5,162 nucleotides of DNA from an uncultured Bacteroidota bacterium. GTDB lineage: Bacteria > Bacteroidota > Bacteroidia > Chitinophagales > Chitinophagaceae. This document shows positions 1 through 5,162 of the stretch, in pieces. How positions within the stretch are numbered: the stretch's first letter is position 1; each line of letters begins with the position of its first letter. The position numbers and the translations under genes are program-made. The notes beneath the pieces were generated by a model, which was given only the letters and a program-made list of their open reading frames with translations, did no database searches and had not been told where the DNA came from. The stretch covers positions 1 through 5,162 of the forward strand of contig CAILMA010000604.1 of NCBI GenBank assembly GCA_903835145.1, read 5' to 3'.

Positions 1-1
1 A

Positions 2-781
2 GATGCGAAGTAACGACGTAGCACCACTGAATTCGTCTTCATCACTGTCTTCAGTAGTAAGTCTACGTGCCACCTTATTCTGCTTTCTCTTTGCTATAAC
101 ACCCACCCCTTCGAATAACTCCTTAAGCTCGTCTTCGTCTATATCATGCATAGGACATTGCTTTGCAAAATGAGGCTTCCCTTTTGTCAAATGGTTTAGG
201 CGACCTTTGCAAGTGAAACAATCGCCTGTCGACGGCTCCGCGGCCGACTCCTTGGATGGTGTCTTGGCTTTTGTCTTGCTCTTCTCGGCGTCGCCAGTAC
301 GTTTTCCGCCTCCTTTGCCTTCAGAGTCGGCTCCCGATTTTAGCGCTTTGTGCACATTAGATACCTTAGCTTCATCACTCTCTTTAGCACTAGTAGTTGC
401 TCTTGTTTTAGCTACCACTCGCATATTAGCTAGATGAAAAGCTTGGTCCCTGTCTCGAGGGAAGACTACTTCTCCGGTACCCTTGATTTCGGCATCATTC
501 TCCTTGTTCATGAGCTCCGCAATCCAAGAAGACCACTGGGAATCCAGACCTATGATCCAAAGTCTGGCGTCCTCTGCGGGCGGCAAGCAAGCTCCTCCCC
601 GCTGCTCGAGGACTCGCCCGTTCTCTACATGCCGGCGGAAGTACAGATTCGCAGTCTCGCCAGGTCTCATCTTTATAGCACAATATTCCTTGTATGCAGT
701 GACTCTAAGTCCTTCTTCGCTTTGTGCCTTCGCAGACGCGTAGTGCAGCTCACTTAGCTCAACTAGTCTGACTAGATCGTA
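2..781 (-). CDS. Copia-like Gag, C-terminal part with zinc-knuckle-like motif; open to window edge
   Basis: This minus-strand frame is open for 260 codons from just after a TAG at 782-784 down to the left edge. It has no ATG near its beginning, so it is readable only as the continuation of the upstream Gag frame. Capsid-like helices run through NLYFRRHVENGRVLEQ, EDARLWIIGLDSQWSSWIAE and FPRDRDQAFHLANMRVV. This matches the usual Gag order of an F..R motif, a 'gLd..w..w' motif and a P.....A..LA motif. A Lys/Ser/Gly-rich linker follows, then a nucleocapsid motif of C (218-220), C (209-211), H (170-172) and C (155-157), ending KGKPHFAKQC. Its spacing is C-X2-C-X12-H-X4-C, whereas canonical knuckles are C-X2-C-X4-H-X4-C. 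An acidic run (DIDEDE, EDSDEDE) comes next, where Gag usually gives way to protease. Pol must lie outside the window. Several apparent plus-strand ORFs across 207-757 are antisense shadows of this frame. Confidence 0.72.
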
Positions 782-785
782 CTAG
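763..785. repeat. ACTAG microrepeats and 13-nt palindrome at the gag frameshift
   Basis: ACTAG occurs at 762-766, 771-775 and 781-785. The first two copies form the palindrome CTAGTC-T-GACTAG (763-775). The stop ending the first gag frame (772-774) and the stop opening the second (782-784) both lie in this cluster. Such short direct repeats favour slippage or leave repair scars, so they may explain the frameshift. No X-XXY-YYZ slippery heptamer is visible in the 7-nt overlap of the two frames (775-781). Confidence 0.6.
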
Positions 786-1284
786 TAGTAGCTTCAGGAT
801 AGTCTTCCTTTATACGATCCTTAATGACTTCTGAAAGAAGAGTCCAGTATTTAGCACAACACTGCTTCTCGTCGTTGACATAAGCGCGCGTCTCTTTTAC
901 CCATGCCGCATGCCGGCGTCCGTGGTCCGATCTAAGGGCCTCGAATGAAGTGTATTTAACGGTGTACACCTTCCAGTCGTGCTCTGACGCTCCCGCTTCA
1001 GGCGCCTCCGGCTCCACAGGAGGAACAGGCTCTTCCGGTGCATCTCTAACACGTGTCACTATTTGATCTGCCACCGATGGCACCTTCTCTCTAAGATACG
1101 GGTGTGCAATATCAAGGAAATCGCGAAAAGTGGGGGCTCCTACGACGCCCTCGCTCTGCGAAAAAAGGATAGCGATTCCATCAGTGTTCTTAAGCTTCGC
1201 TTGGCTCGCAGAAGAGCCTCCGCCGCGAAATCCTCCGCCGGATTTCCACGTCTGCTTAGAACCGCTCTTACCGGACTCACTCAT
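772..1284 (-). CDS. Copia-like Gag, N-terminal part (frameshifted gene)
   Basis: This frame encodes the first 170 residues of a retrotransposon capsid (Gag) protein, which would package element RNA into cytoplasmic particles. The start is the first ATG after an in-frame TAA three codons upstream (1291-1293). Residues 1-30 are Gly/Ser-rich with an FRGGG stretch, and residues of about 82-97 are Pro/Glu-rich. The segment ending AWVKETRAYVNDEKQCCAKYWTLLSEVI has the look of the UBN2-type Copia Gag, where W/Y positions precede a helical 'W..L...' stretch. The frame stops at TAG (772-774) right after KEDYPEATTST. The Gag homology carries on in the -1 frame (YDLVRLVELSELHY), so this is half of a broken gene, not a complete small protein. 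Family assignment rests on overall pattern plus the zinc-knuckle-like motif found further on. I judge Gag likely, and Copia superfamily rather than another LTR group less certain. Confidence 0.7.
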   Translation of the reverse strand: MSESGKSGSKQTWKSGGGFRGGGSSASQAKLKNTDGIAILFSQSEGVVGAPTFRDFLDIAHPYLREKVPSVADQIVTRVRDAPEEPVPPVEPEAPEAGASEHDWKVYTVKYTSFEALRSDHGRRHAAWVKETRAYVNDEKQCCAKYWTLLSEVIKDRIKEDYPEATTSTI

Positions 1285-1419
1285 CTGGAGTTATCCGCGT
1301 AAGGTTATGATAATTTATTAATTTATGAAAGAAAACACACACTCTGCAGACCGTCGCACCTGACGTTATGCAAAATATCTCCGGCTGTGATTTCAATAAA
1401 TTCTCTTCGTTGCTCGATA

Positions 1420-1441
1420 ATAATTAATGAATATTAATTAT
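1420..1441. repeat. AT-rich palindrome, 9-bp arms
   Basis: The arms ATAATTAAT (1420-1428) and ATTAATTAT (1433-1441) are perfect reverse complements around a 4-nt centre GAAT. All arm bases are A or T, so the structure would be weak and could be compositional. Confidence 0.35.
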
Positions 1442-1463
1442 ATCAAGTATTAATTTGTAAGCG

Positions 1464-1481
1464 ATAGGATCACAATCCTAT
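1464..1481. repeat. Small palindrome ATAGGAT-CACA-ATCCTAT
   Basis: Perfect 7-bp arms (1464-1470 and 1475-1481) flank a 4-nt centre. It is mixed in base composition, unlike the surrounding AT palindromes, so it is a slightly better candidate for a real protein-binding site or an element-end structure. No function is assigned. Confidence 0.35.
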
Positions 1482-1650
1482 ACTATAAAATTAATCGGGT
1501 ATCCAAAATACTTTCTCACCTTCGCATGGTTATTTCGGAGTTGTATAAATTAATAAATTATGTTCATCAAATTCACGCGATAACATCTAATTAATTAACT
1601 ACTAATATTTATCATTCACTCAGTATATTTCTATGCTCAATAAGAAATTG

Positions 1651-1668
1651 GAAGCTTCTAGAAAATTC
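1651..1668. promoter_or_regulatory. Perfect four-unit heat-shock-element-like site
   Basis: The sequence GAAgcTTCtaGAAaaTTC consists of four consecutive inverted nGAAn pentamers in perfect register, the binding pattern of trimeric heat-shock transcription factors in eukaryotes. It lies 258 bp upstream of the plus-strand ATG and 366 bp upstream of the minus-strand gag ATG. It could therefore serve either gene. The match is seen directly in the sequence; that it binds HSF or drives transcription is inferred. All 12 defined positions match, which is unlikely by chance in a 642-bp spacer even allowing for AT-rich composition. Confidence 0.5.
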
Positions 1669-1748
1669 GCTTGCGCGTTATTTCTATTGCCATTATTTTC
1701 TGTCAGCAAAATTTAATCAGTCGACCCGTCCTAAAGCTGTTGGCAGTT

Positions 1749-1780
1749 AAAAACAGGTCAGCAGAGGAAAAACAGGTCAG
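1749..1780. repeat. 13-bp direct repeat AAAAACAGGTCAG, 19-bp period
   Basis: Two exact copies lie at 1749-1761 and 1768-1780, about 150-180 bp upstream of the DUF7869-type start codon. The second copy sits within a short inverted repeat, AGAGG (1763-1767) with CCTCT (1784-1788). Paired direct repeats upstream of a transposase gene could be subterminal transposase-binding sites or a tandem regulatory site. No matching copy is seen in the 3' flank within the window. Confidence 0.45.
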
Positions 1781-1926
1781 AAACCTCTCATTTTTTTAAA
1801 AAGTACACGATACACCGAATTTAATACAAAATATATTCATTTTCATTAAATTATTTTCTCGAATTGAAATACTTATTCCTCATAATTTAATTACTTCGTG
1901 ATACTGAATTTTTTATTTGTTTTCCC

Positions 1927-4658
1927 ATGTTATCTCGTCCTTATATGCCGCATCCCGGGCGTGAAAATAACGCAATTTCAGAAATTCTTCGTCTGACGGA
2001 CATTGAAGCGAGGCGGCAACAAAGGACATTCAAGGTGACATCGGATTGCCCGAACTCTGGAAATGACGATATCGAGCAAGAAGACATAAAAAAAATAATT
2101 GATTTGGAATGTAAATGCGGCAAATCATGTCTGAAGCAACTGAAAGAGAGTAAACATAATTACGAAACAGCTATTTGTACAATTTTGGAGGCCCGCGAAG
2201 AAGTTTTACAAAAAGGATTTAATAACCACGCGCAGAAGGAGGATGCTCTACGCTCCAAATTTAATTCGACTATTATTGGACAAAATACCCGAAGAAAGGA
2301 GCACAATTTCACTATTAGGAAAGGTCCAAACGAAGTAAAGGAAATCTGCCGGCAAGCTTGGGCAAGAGCGCACGGTGTTTCGATGAGTAAACTTGATAAA
2401 TTATCTCAAGGGGAATCAGCAGGTTATTTTTAATTAGCTTTACTATTTTTCTTCTTTATAATTTATTAAGTAAGTATTGCTTTTTCAGGTGTAAAGAGCG
2501 CAAGCCGTAAACTTGGAAATTCGTCGCATTCCATCCGAGAAGCAGATGAAATGGCGAAAGCGCTCCGAGAAAATAATATCGAGGTGACCGGGGAACGTCT
2601 CAAACGTGCGGTGTTAAATGGATCGGATGAAGAGCATGAATGTTTCGGGTGGTTTGACGATTTTTTTTACTTTTCTGGAGATCATATGCCAAATTCCAAA
2701 GAAATTCACATAGAAAATCAACCATTGACTCGGATGTACAACCAATATCTTGCAGAGTGTTTGACGAGTGTCTCATATACCCGATGGAAAAATATTTGGG
2801 ATGAGCTGTTTCCCCATGTCAAGATGCGGTTGTACAAGCAAGTCTCAGGAAAATGCTTCACTTGCGCCCTTCTCACTGGACTTCGCTCAAAGTTTACTCA
2901 TCCTAAATTGAAACATATGGCTACAGCGCTCCATGCACTGCATCGTGATACTTACATGGCTGAGCGAGAGGCTTACTATAAGCGTCGGAAGGAAGCTCTC
3001 GACAACCCTGACGAGGTAATGTCAGTGATATCAGACGGAATGGCCCAAACTCACACTGCGTTGCCATACTATGGTAACCTGAGTCAGAATTCTGCTGCGC
3101 TGCAACAAAAGGTTCAAGGTGTACTGGATCATGGCCGCTCTAAATTCAGCATGTACCTTTGTATGCATAGTTGCCCAAGTGGAACTAGTCTGGCGATACA
3201 CACCTTCTACTTGCAGCTTGAGGAATGGAGGGCCGATAAAGGTCATTATCCGACGAAGGTATATTGGCAAATTGACGGCGGACCCGAAAACGCAAATAGA
3301 CACGTTTATGCTTTCGCAGAGTACCTCGTTTCAAAAACTCCAATAAAAGAGTTTTACGTTACCCGTTTACCGGTTGGTCATACGCATGAAGATATCGATG
3401 CAAGGTTTGGAACCATTTGGGATCATATTAAACTCAGGTATGCACCACTATTTATTTTACTTCTGAACCGCAGTAACAAAATGAGATTAATTGATTTTAT
3501 TATTTCTGCAGCTCTGTATATACCCCTGAAGCCTATAAGACGAAGCTGTATACTGCGTTTCCCAATACGGCTCGTGAAGTTCATACTCTCTTTTCTATTC
3601 CAGACTATGTTAACTTTTTCGACAACCATATCGACCCTCATTTTGCATTCTTTGCAAAAGAAGAAAACACTAAAGTTCAGCTGAAATTTCAAAAGACGGA
3701 CCTAACTGCATATCCCTACGGAGCTTGCTTCACTTATCGGGCATTCTGCGCAGATCGTGTGATTTTGATACTAAAAACGTCACTAATTCCTGAAGGGAAG
3801 CTAAACGAAACTGGTTCGAACCTTGGCGCGCAGGCTATCGACGTAGAAGTTAAGCAGGAGCCGGTGCACAGAATAACTGGTGCGTTGTGTGCGCGACATG
3901 CACTTGTTACCTTACCGGTAGATCCGATAGTTCCTACAGCATTAGTTGAAGGTTCTCGAGCCGAATTAGATTCTGTAATTGGGTATATGCGATCTAAATT
4001 CGGTGAGGATTCGGCGCATTATAAAGAGTGGATTCAATGGGCTGCAACGGATGCTCCACAGAATGACAACGTCGTCGACTACATGGCTATGCACCCACAG
4101 CTGTATCCGCTTTCATTTGAAAAGCTCTTTTTGCGTCCTGGCTCTGGGGAAGTCCTTGATTCCGACCCATTTTCCACTGAGCTTTCGTTGCGACCTAAGC
4201 GTTCCCTTCAGAACGAGCCTCTTCTACAGGCGGTTTCCACAGACAGTCTGCGAACTTCTGCTAATCGTGTCTGGGTATCACCATTCGTTTGGAAGGACAC
4301 GGGTGCACCTGTCTTCAAGCGCCGAACCCGACAAAAGATTGATAATGATAAAGCTGCTGACGTCACTGCTGGGGATTTACTCGCTCCTAGAGACTATAAG
4401 CTTCTGTCGAACAAGCAGCTCGTTGATTTAATCCAAAAGATCAACCAAACATATAGATTGCAGCCCCTTGTGAAGTCTTTTGGAAAAAAAGACGTACTTG
4501 TTGAATGTGTTCAATCAGCTGTTGCTCGGGCTAAAGCTGTCATACCGAATCCCGAAGAAGTTCTTATTAATGCTAACGCTGCCGTCATGCCTGCCGACGA
4601 TGAAGAGACTACAAGTGAAGTTGATGGAGATAATGATGAATCTGATATGGATGATTAG
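1927..4658 (+). CDS. DUF7869-type, DDE-transposase-like protein (863 aa, three exons)
   Basis: The coding sequence is join(1927..2422, 2489..3437, 3512..4658), with no internal stop after splicing. ATG 1927 is the first Met after an in-frame TAA at 1888-1890. Residues 62-68 hold a CKCGKSC cluster. CRQAWARAHGVSMSKLDKLS (from 141) matches the conserved 'C..a...hGis...L..l' segment of these proteins, and a CFTC pair lies at 288-291. The core runs ISDGMAQTHTALP (D348), YWQIDGGPENANR (D428) and LPVGHTHEDIDARF (G462-D469). This is the hallmark DUF7869 order and is compatible with an RNase H-like fold using D348, D428 and an acidic residue among E466-D469. Residues of about 776-825 look SAP-like (DNA binding), and the last 20 or so residues are strongly acidic. 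The likely role is nuclear DNA transposition or a domesticated derivative; neither activity nor element ends are shown. The apparent GTG-start ORF at 3759 is simply exon 3. Confidence 0.8.
2423..2488 (+). other. Intron 1 of the DUF7869-type gene
   Basis: This 66-bp AT-rich GT-AG intron reads AG|GTTATT at the donor and TTTTTCAG|GT at the acceptor. Removing it joins ...QGESA to GVKSASRKLG through a split Gly codon (phase 1) and bypasses an in-frame TAA at 2431-2433. The downstream frame reaches codon ATG 2551 in register, which strongly supports the call. Confidence 0.85.
3438..3511 (+). other. Intron 2 of the DUF7869-type gene
   Basis: This 74-bp intron has donor CAG|GTATGC and acceptor TTTCTGCAG|CT. 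Splicing joins WDHIKL to SVYTPEAYKTKLY through a split Ser codon (phase 2) and continues open to the stop at 4658. Unspliced, the frame leaves the conserved core and ends at 3682-3684 with hydrophobic, low-complexity sequence, as expected of read-through. Confidence 0.85.
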
Positions 4659-4738
4659 TTATATTTTTGTGTAACAAACTTTGTTGTATAAATCGTTTAT
4701 ATGTTTTTACCTGCTAACTTCTTGTTTTATTGTTTCAG
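4658..4738 (+). other. Possible intron overlapping the stop codon / 3' UTR
   Basis: A strong acceptor lies at 4732-4738 (GTTTCAG|GTTG), preceded by a branch-like CTAAC (4714-4718) and a T-rich tract. The best donor, GTTATAT, begins at the G of the TAG stop and resembles the intron 1 donor GTTATTT. If used, TA joins the G at 4739 and TAG is regenerated, so the protein is unchanged. A donor at GTGTAAC (4670) is an alternative. There is no protein-level support, so this is tentative. Confidence 0.3.
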
Positions 4739-4928
4739 GTTGTGGCTAGCTATTTCGTAGTTAGTCACTGTATGTAATCAATATGGTTTACCTGATGTAT
4801 CAATTGTATTCTACTAGATAGTTATTGATGGGTTTTGGATGAGGAATAGTGATGGGGTTGTGAATGGGGATGAAATCGAGATATTGTGATAATTCTGGCT
4901 CCTTGTTCAATTGTTTGATGTATAAAAT
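4659..4928. other. 3' flank of the DUF7869-type gene, no gene found
   Basis: This 270-bp stretch contains the presumed 3' UTR and then a region rich in G, T and A on the plus strand (4828-4885). I see no conserved ORF and no canonical AATAAA. A minus-strand ORF spanning 4800-5054 begins inside the 89-bp repeats and has no recognisable similarity, so I do not call it a gene. Confidence 0.6.
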
Positions 4929-4971
4929 GTGGGGGCACAGTCTGTAATCAATGCAGACTAGTGAAGACCAT
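4929..4971. repeat. Diverged, shortened repeat unit with its own hairpin
   Basis: This 43-bp segment starts GTGGGGGCACAG and ends CTAGTGAAGACCA, like the first half of the 89-bp units that follow. Its central palindrome is different: AGTCTG (4939-4944), a 9-nt loop and CAGACT (4954-4959). The shared flanks and non-homologous but still self-complementary centre suggest that pairing, rather than primary sequence, is conserved. Confidence 0.6.
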
Positions 4972-5033
4972 GTGGGGGCACAGCCTGTGTTCGTTCGCGA
5001 ACGCACGCTAGTGTAGACCAAAGTCGAAAGGCG

Positions 5034-5057
5034 CTTGTGTTCGTTTCCGAACACAAG
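5034..5057. repeat. Perfect 10-bp stem-loop in repeat unit 1
   Basis: CTTGTGTTCG (5034-5043) and CGAACACAAG (5048-5057) are exact reverse complements around a TTTC loop. The structure could form as a cruciform or, if transcribed, as an RNA hairpin. No function is known. Confidence 0.75.
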
Positions 5058-5122
5058 TTAGTGGGGGCACAGCCTGTGTTCGTTCGCGAACGCACGCTAG
5101 TGTAGACCAAAGTCGAAAGGCG

Positions 5123-5146
5123 CTTGTGTTCGTTTCCGAACACAAG
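5123..5146. repeat. Perfect 10-bp stem-loop in repeat unit 2
   Basis: This is the second copy of the 10-bp stem with TTTC loop, 89 bp after the first, with no base changes between the copies. Confidence 0.75.
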
Positions 5147-5162
5147 TTAGTGGGGGCACAGC

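Larger units (their letters stand above)
1..1284 (-). mobile_element. 5' part of a Copia-like LTR retrotransposon (gag region)
   Basis: The two overlapping Gag frames together define the 5' coding part of an LTR retrotransposon transcribed right to left. The gag frame is disrupted, so this copy is probably defective unless the base count near 772-784 is a sequencing error. A 5' LTR and primer-binding site should lie at coordinates above 1284, but I could not identify either with confidence. Pol and the 3' LTR would be to the left of the window. Confidence 0.6.
1310..1561. repeat. 17-nt perfect inverted repeat, AT-only arms
   Basis: The left arm at 1310-1326 (ATAATTTATTAATTTAT) is the exact reverse complement of 1545-1561, enclosing a 252-bp segment. 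The pairing stops abruptly outside the 17 nt. The arms contain only A and T, so low complexity weakens the case, but the length is notable. The segment could be a MITE-like insertion or an LTR-internal structure. I see no clean target-site duplication positioned directly outside both arms. Confidence 0.4.
1285..1926. other. AT-rich divergent intergenic region
   Basis: This 642-bp spacer separates the minus-strand gag start (1284) from the plus-strand ATG (1927), so it should hold both promoters and possibly the retrotransposon's 5' LTR. It is strongly AT-rich with frequent stops on both strands, and I see no coding potential, tRNA or other RNA gene. TATA-like strings occur on the plus strand (TATAAAA 1484-1490, TATAAAT 1544-1550), but in DNA of this composition they mean little. 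The more specific elements are listed as separate entries. Confidence 0.8.
4972..5162. repeat. 89-bp tandem repeat array, two full units and the start of a third
   Basis: Units at 4972-5060 and 5061-5149 appear identical, and 5150-5162 begins a third, so the array continues beyond the window. Each unit starts GTGGGGGCACAG. It carries a palindrome centred on CGTTCGCGAACG (4992-5003, 5081-5092), then GTAGACCAAAGTCGAAAGGC, then a second hairpin. The two palindromes are related to each other: both begin TGTGTTCGTT, and both are followed by (C/T)TAGTG. Each 89-bp unit may thus have arisen from an older, roughly half-length module. The period is not a multiple of three, which argues against coding. 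The minus-strand ORFs starting MFGNEHKRL in each unit are repeat artefacts. Confidence 0.9.

Noticed and set aside
207..757. Plus-strand ORFs at 207-437, 434-757 and 483-743, and the minus ORF at 495-683
   Set aside because: They lie over the minus-strand Gag frame that carries motif-level evidence, and their translations are low-complexity or unrecognisable. I treat them as shadows.
775..784. Programmed -1 ribosomal frameshift in gag
   Set aside because: The overlap of the two frames is only 7 nt and holds no X-XXY-YYZ heptamer. A simple indel in a short-repeat cluster is more economical.
1302..1313. GGTTATGA string resembling an initiator-tRNA-type primer-binding site
   Set aside because: It is on the plus strand, the wrong orientation for a gag read on the minus strand, and the match is only a few bases.
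1386..1474. TG...CA segment with TGTGAT/ATCACA ends as a possible 5' LTR of the retrotransposon
   Set aside because: Six-base ends on an 89-bp AT-rich segment are easily fortuitous, the length is short for an LTR, and no primer-binding site adjoins it on the gag side.
1484..1490. TATAAAA as the TATA box of the plus-strand gene
   Set aside because: It is more than 430 bp from the start codon in very AT-rich DNA, with no transcript evidence and several equivalent strings nearby.
4358..4365. TGACGTCA, a perfect CRE/bZIP site
   Set aside because: It lies inside exon 3 coding sequence, where an 8-bp match has no support as a regulatory site.
3759..4658. Separate 299-aa gene starting at GTG 3759
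   Set aside because: It is in frame with exon 3 of the DUF7869-type gene and continuous with residues upstream of 3759, so it is the C-terminal part of that protein.
4954..5012. Helitron 3' end (hairpin followed by CTAG)
   Set aside because: CTAG directly abuts the stems instead of following after about ten bases, the structure is tandemly repeated, and there is no Rep/helicase coding sequence.
4800..5143. Two minus-strand ORFs beginning MFGNEHKRL
   Set aside because: Both begin in the 89-bp repeats, whose period is not a multiple of three, and share an N-terminus only because of the repeat. No protein family is recognisable.
4929..5162. CRISPR array
   Set aside because: The repeats are directly adjacent 89-bp units without unique spacers, in a eukaryotic intron-containing context.

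Overview
The window is nuclear DNA of a eukaryote. One gene is split by two short GT-AG introns (66 and 74 bp), and joining the exons restores a single reading frame. Spacers are long and AT-rich, and both recognisable genes belong to mobile elements. Lineage cannot be fixed from sequence alone. Short introns, a Copia-like Gag and a DUF7869-type protein would fit an alga, an oomycete or a related protist, but this is a weak inference.

Left part (1-1284, minus strand): the 5' part of an LTR retrotransposon, reading toward the left edge. It encodes a Copia-like Gag of about 430 residues with a late zinc-knuckle-like motif. Gag is broken near 772-784: the first 170 codons end in a stop, and the rest continues open in the -1 frame to the edge without an ATG of its own near its beginning. 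A simple ORF search therefore misses most of it. Protease, integrase and RT/RNase H would lie left of the window.

Middle (1285-1926): an AT-rich spacer between two divergent genes. It has no coding potential, but contains a perfect four-unit heat-shock-element-like site (GAAnnTTCnnGAAnnTTC, 1651-1668), a 17-nt AT-only inverted repeat, two small palindromes and a 13-bp direct repeat.

Right-centre (1927-4658, plus strand): an apparently intact three-exon gene for an 863-aa protein. Its core matches the DUF7869 type, with a predicted RNase H-like, DDE-transposase-like centre (ISDGMAQT, QIDGGPENANR, LPVGHTHEDID). It also has an N-terminal Cys motif, a C-terminal SAP-like segment and a very acidic tail. 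It is probably the protein of a DNA transposon or a domesticated derivative.

Right edge (4659-5162): a 3' flank with a possible 3'-UTR intron, then a tandem array with an exact 89-bp period. Each unit carries two related palindromes, one a perfect 10-bp stem with a 4-nt loop. A diverged shorter unit with an unrelated stem precedes the array. The array continues past the edge.

The two genes look like neighbouring transposable elements rather than one pathway. The points most worth checking are the heat-shock-like site between them, the hairpin array, and the intact DUF7869 gene.
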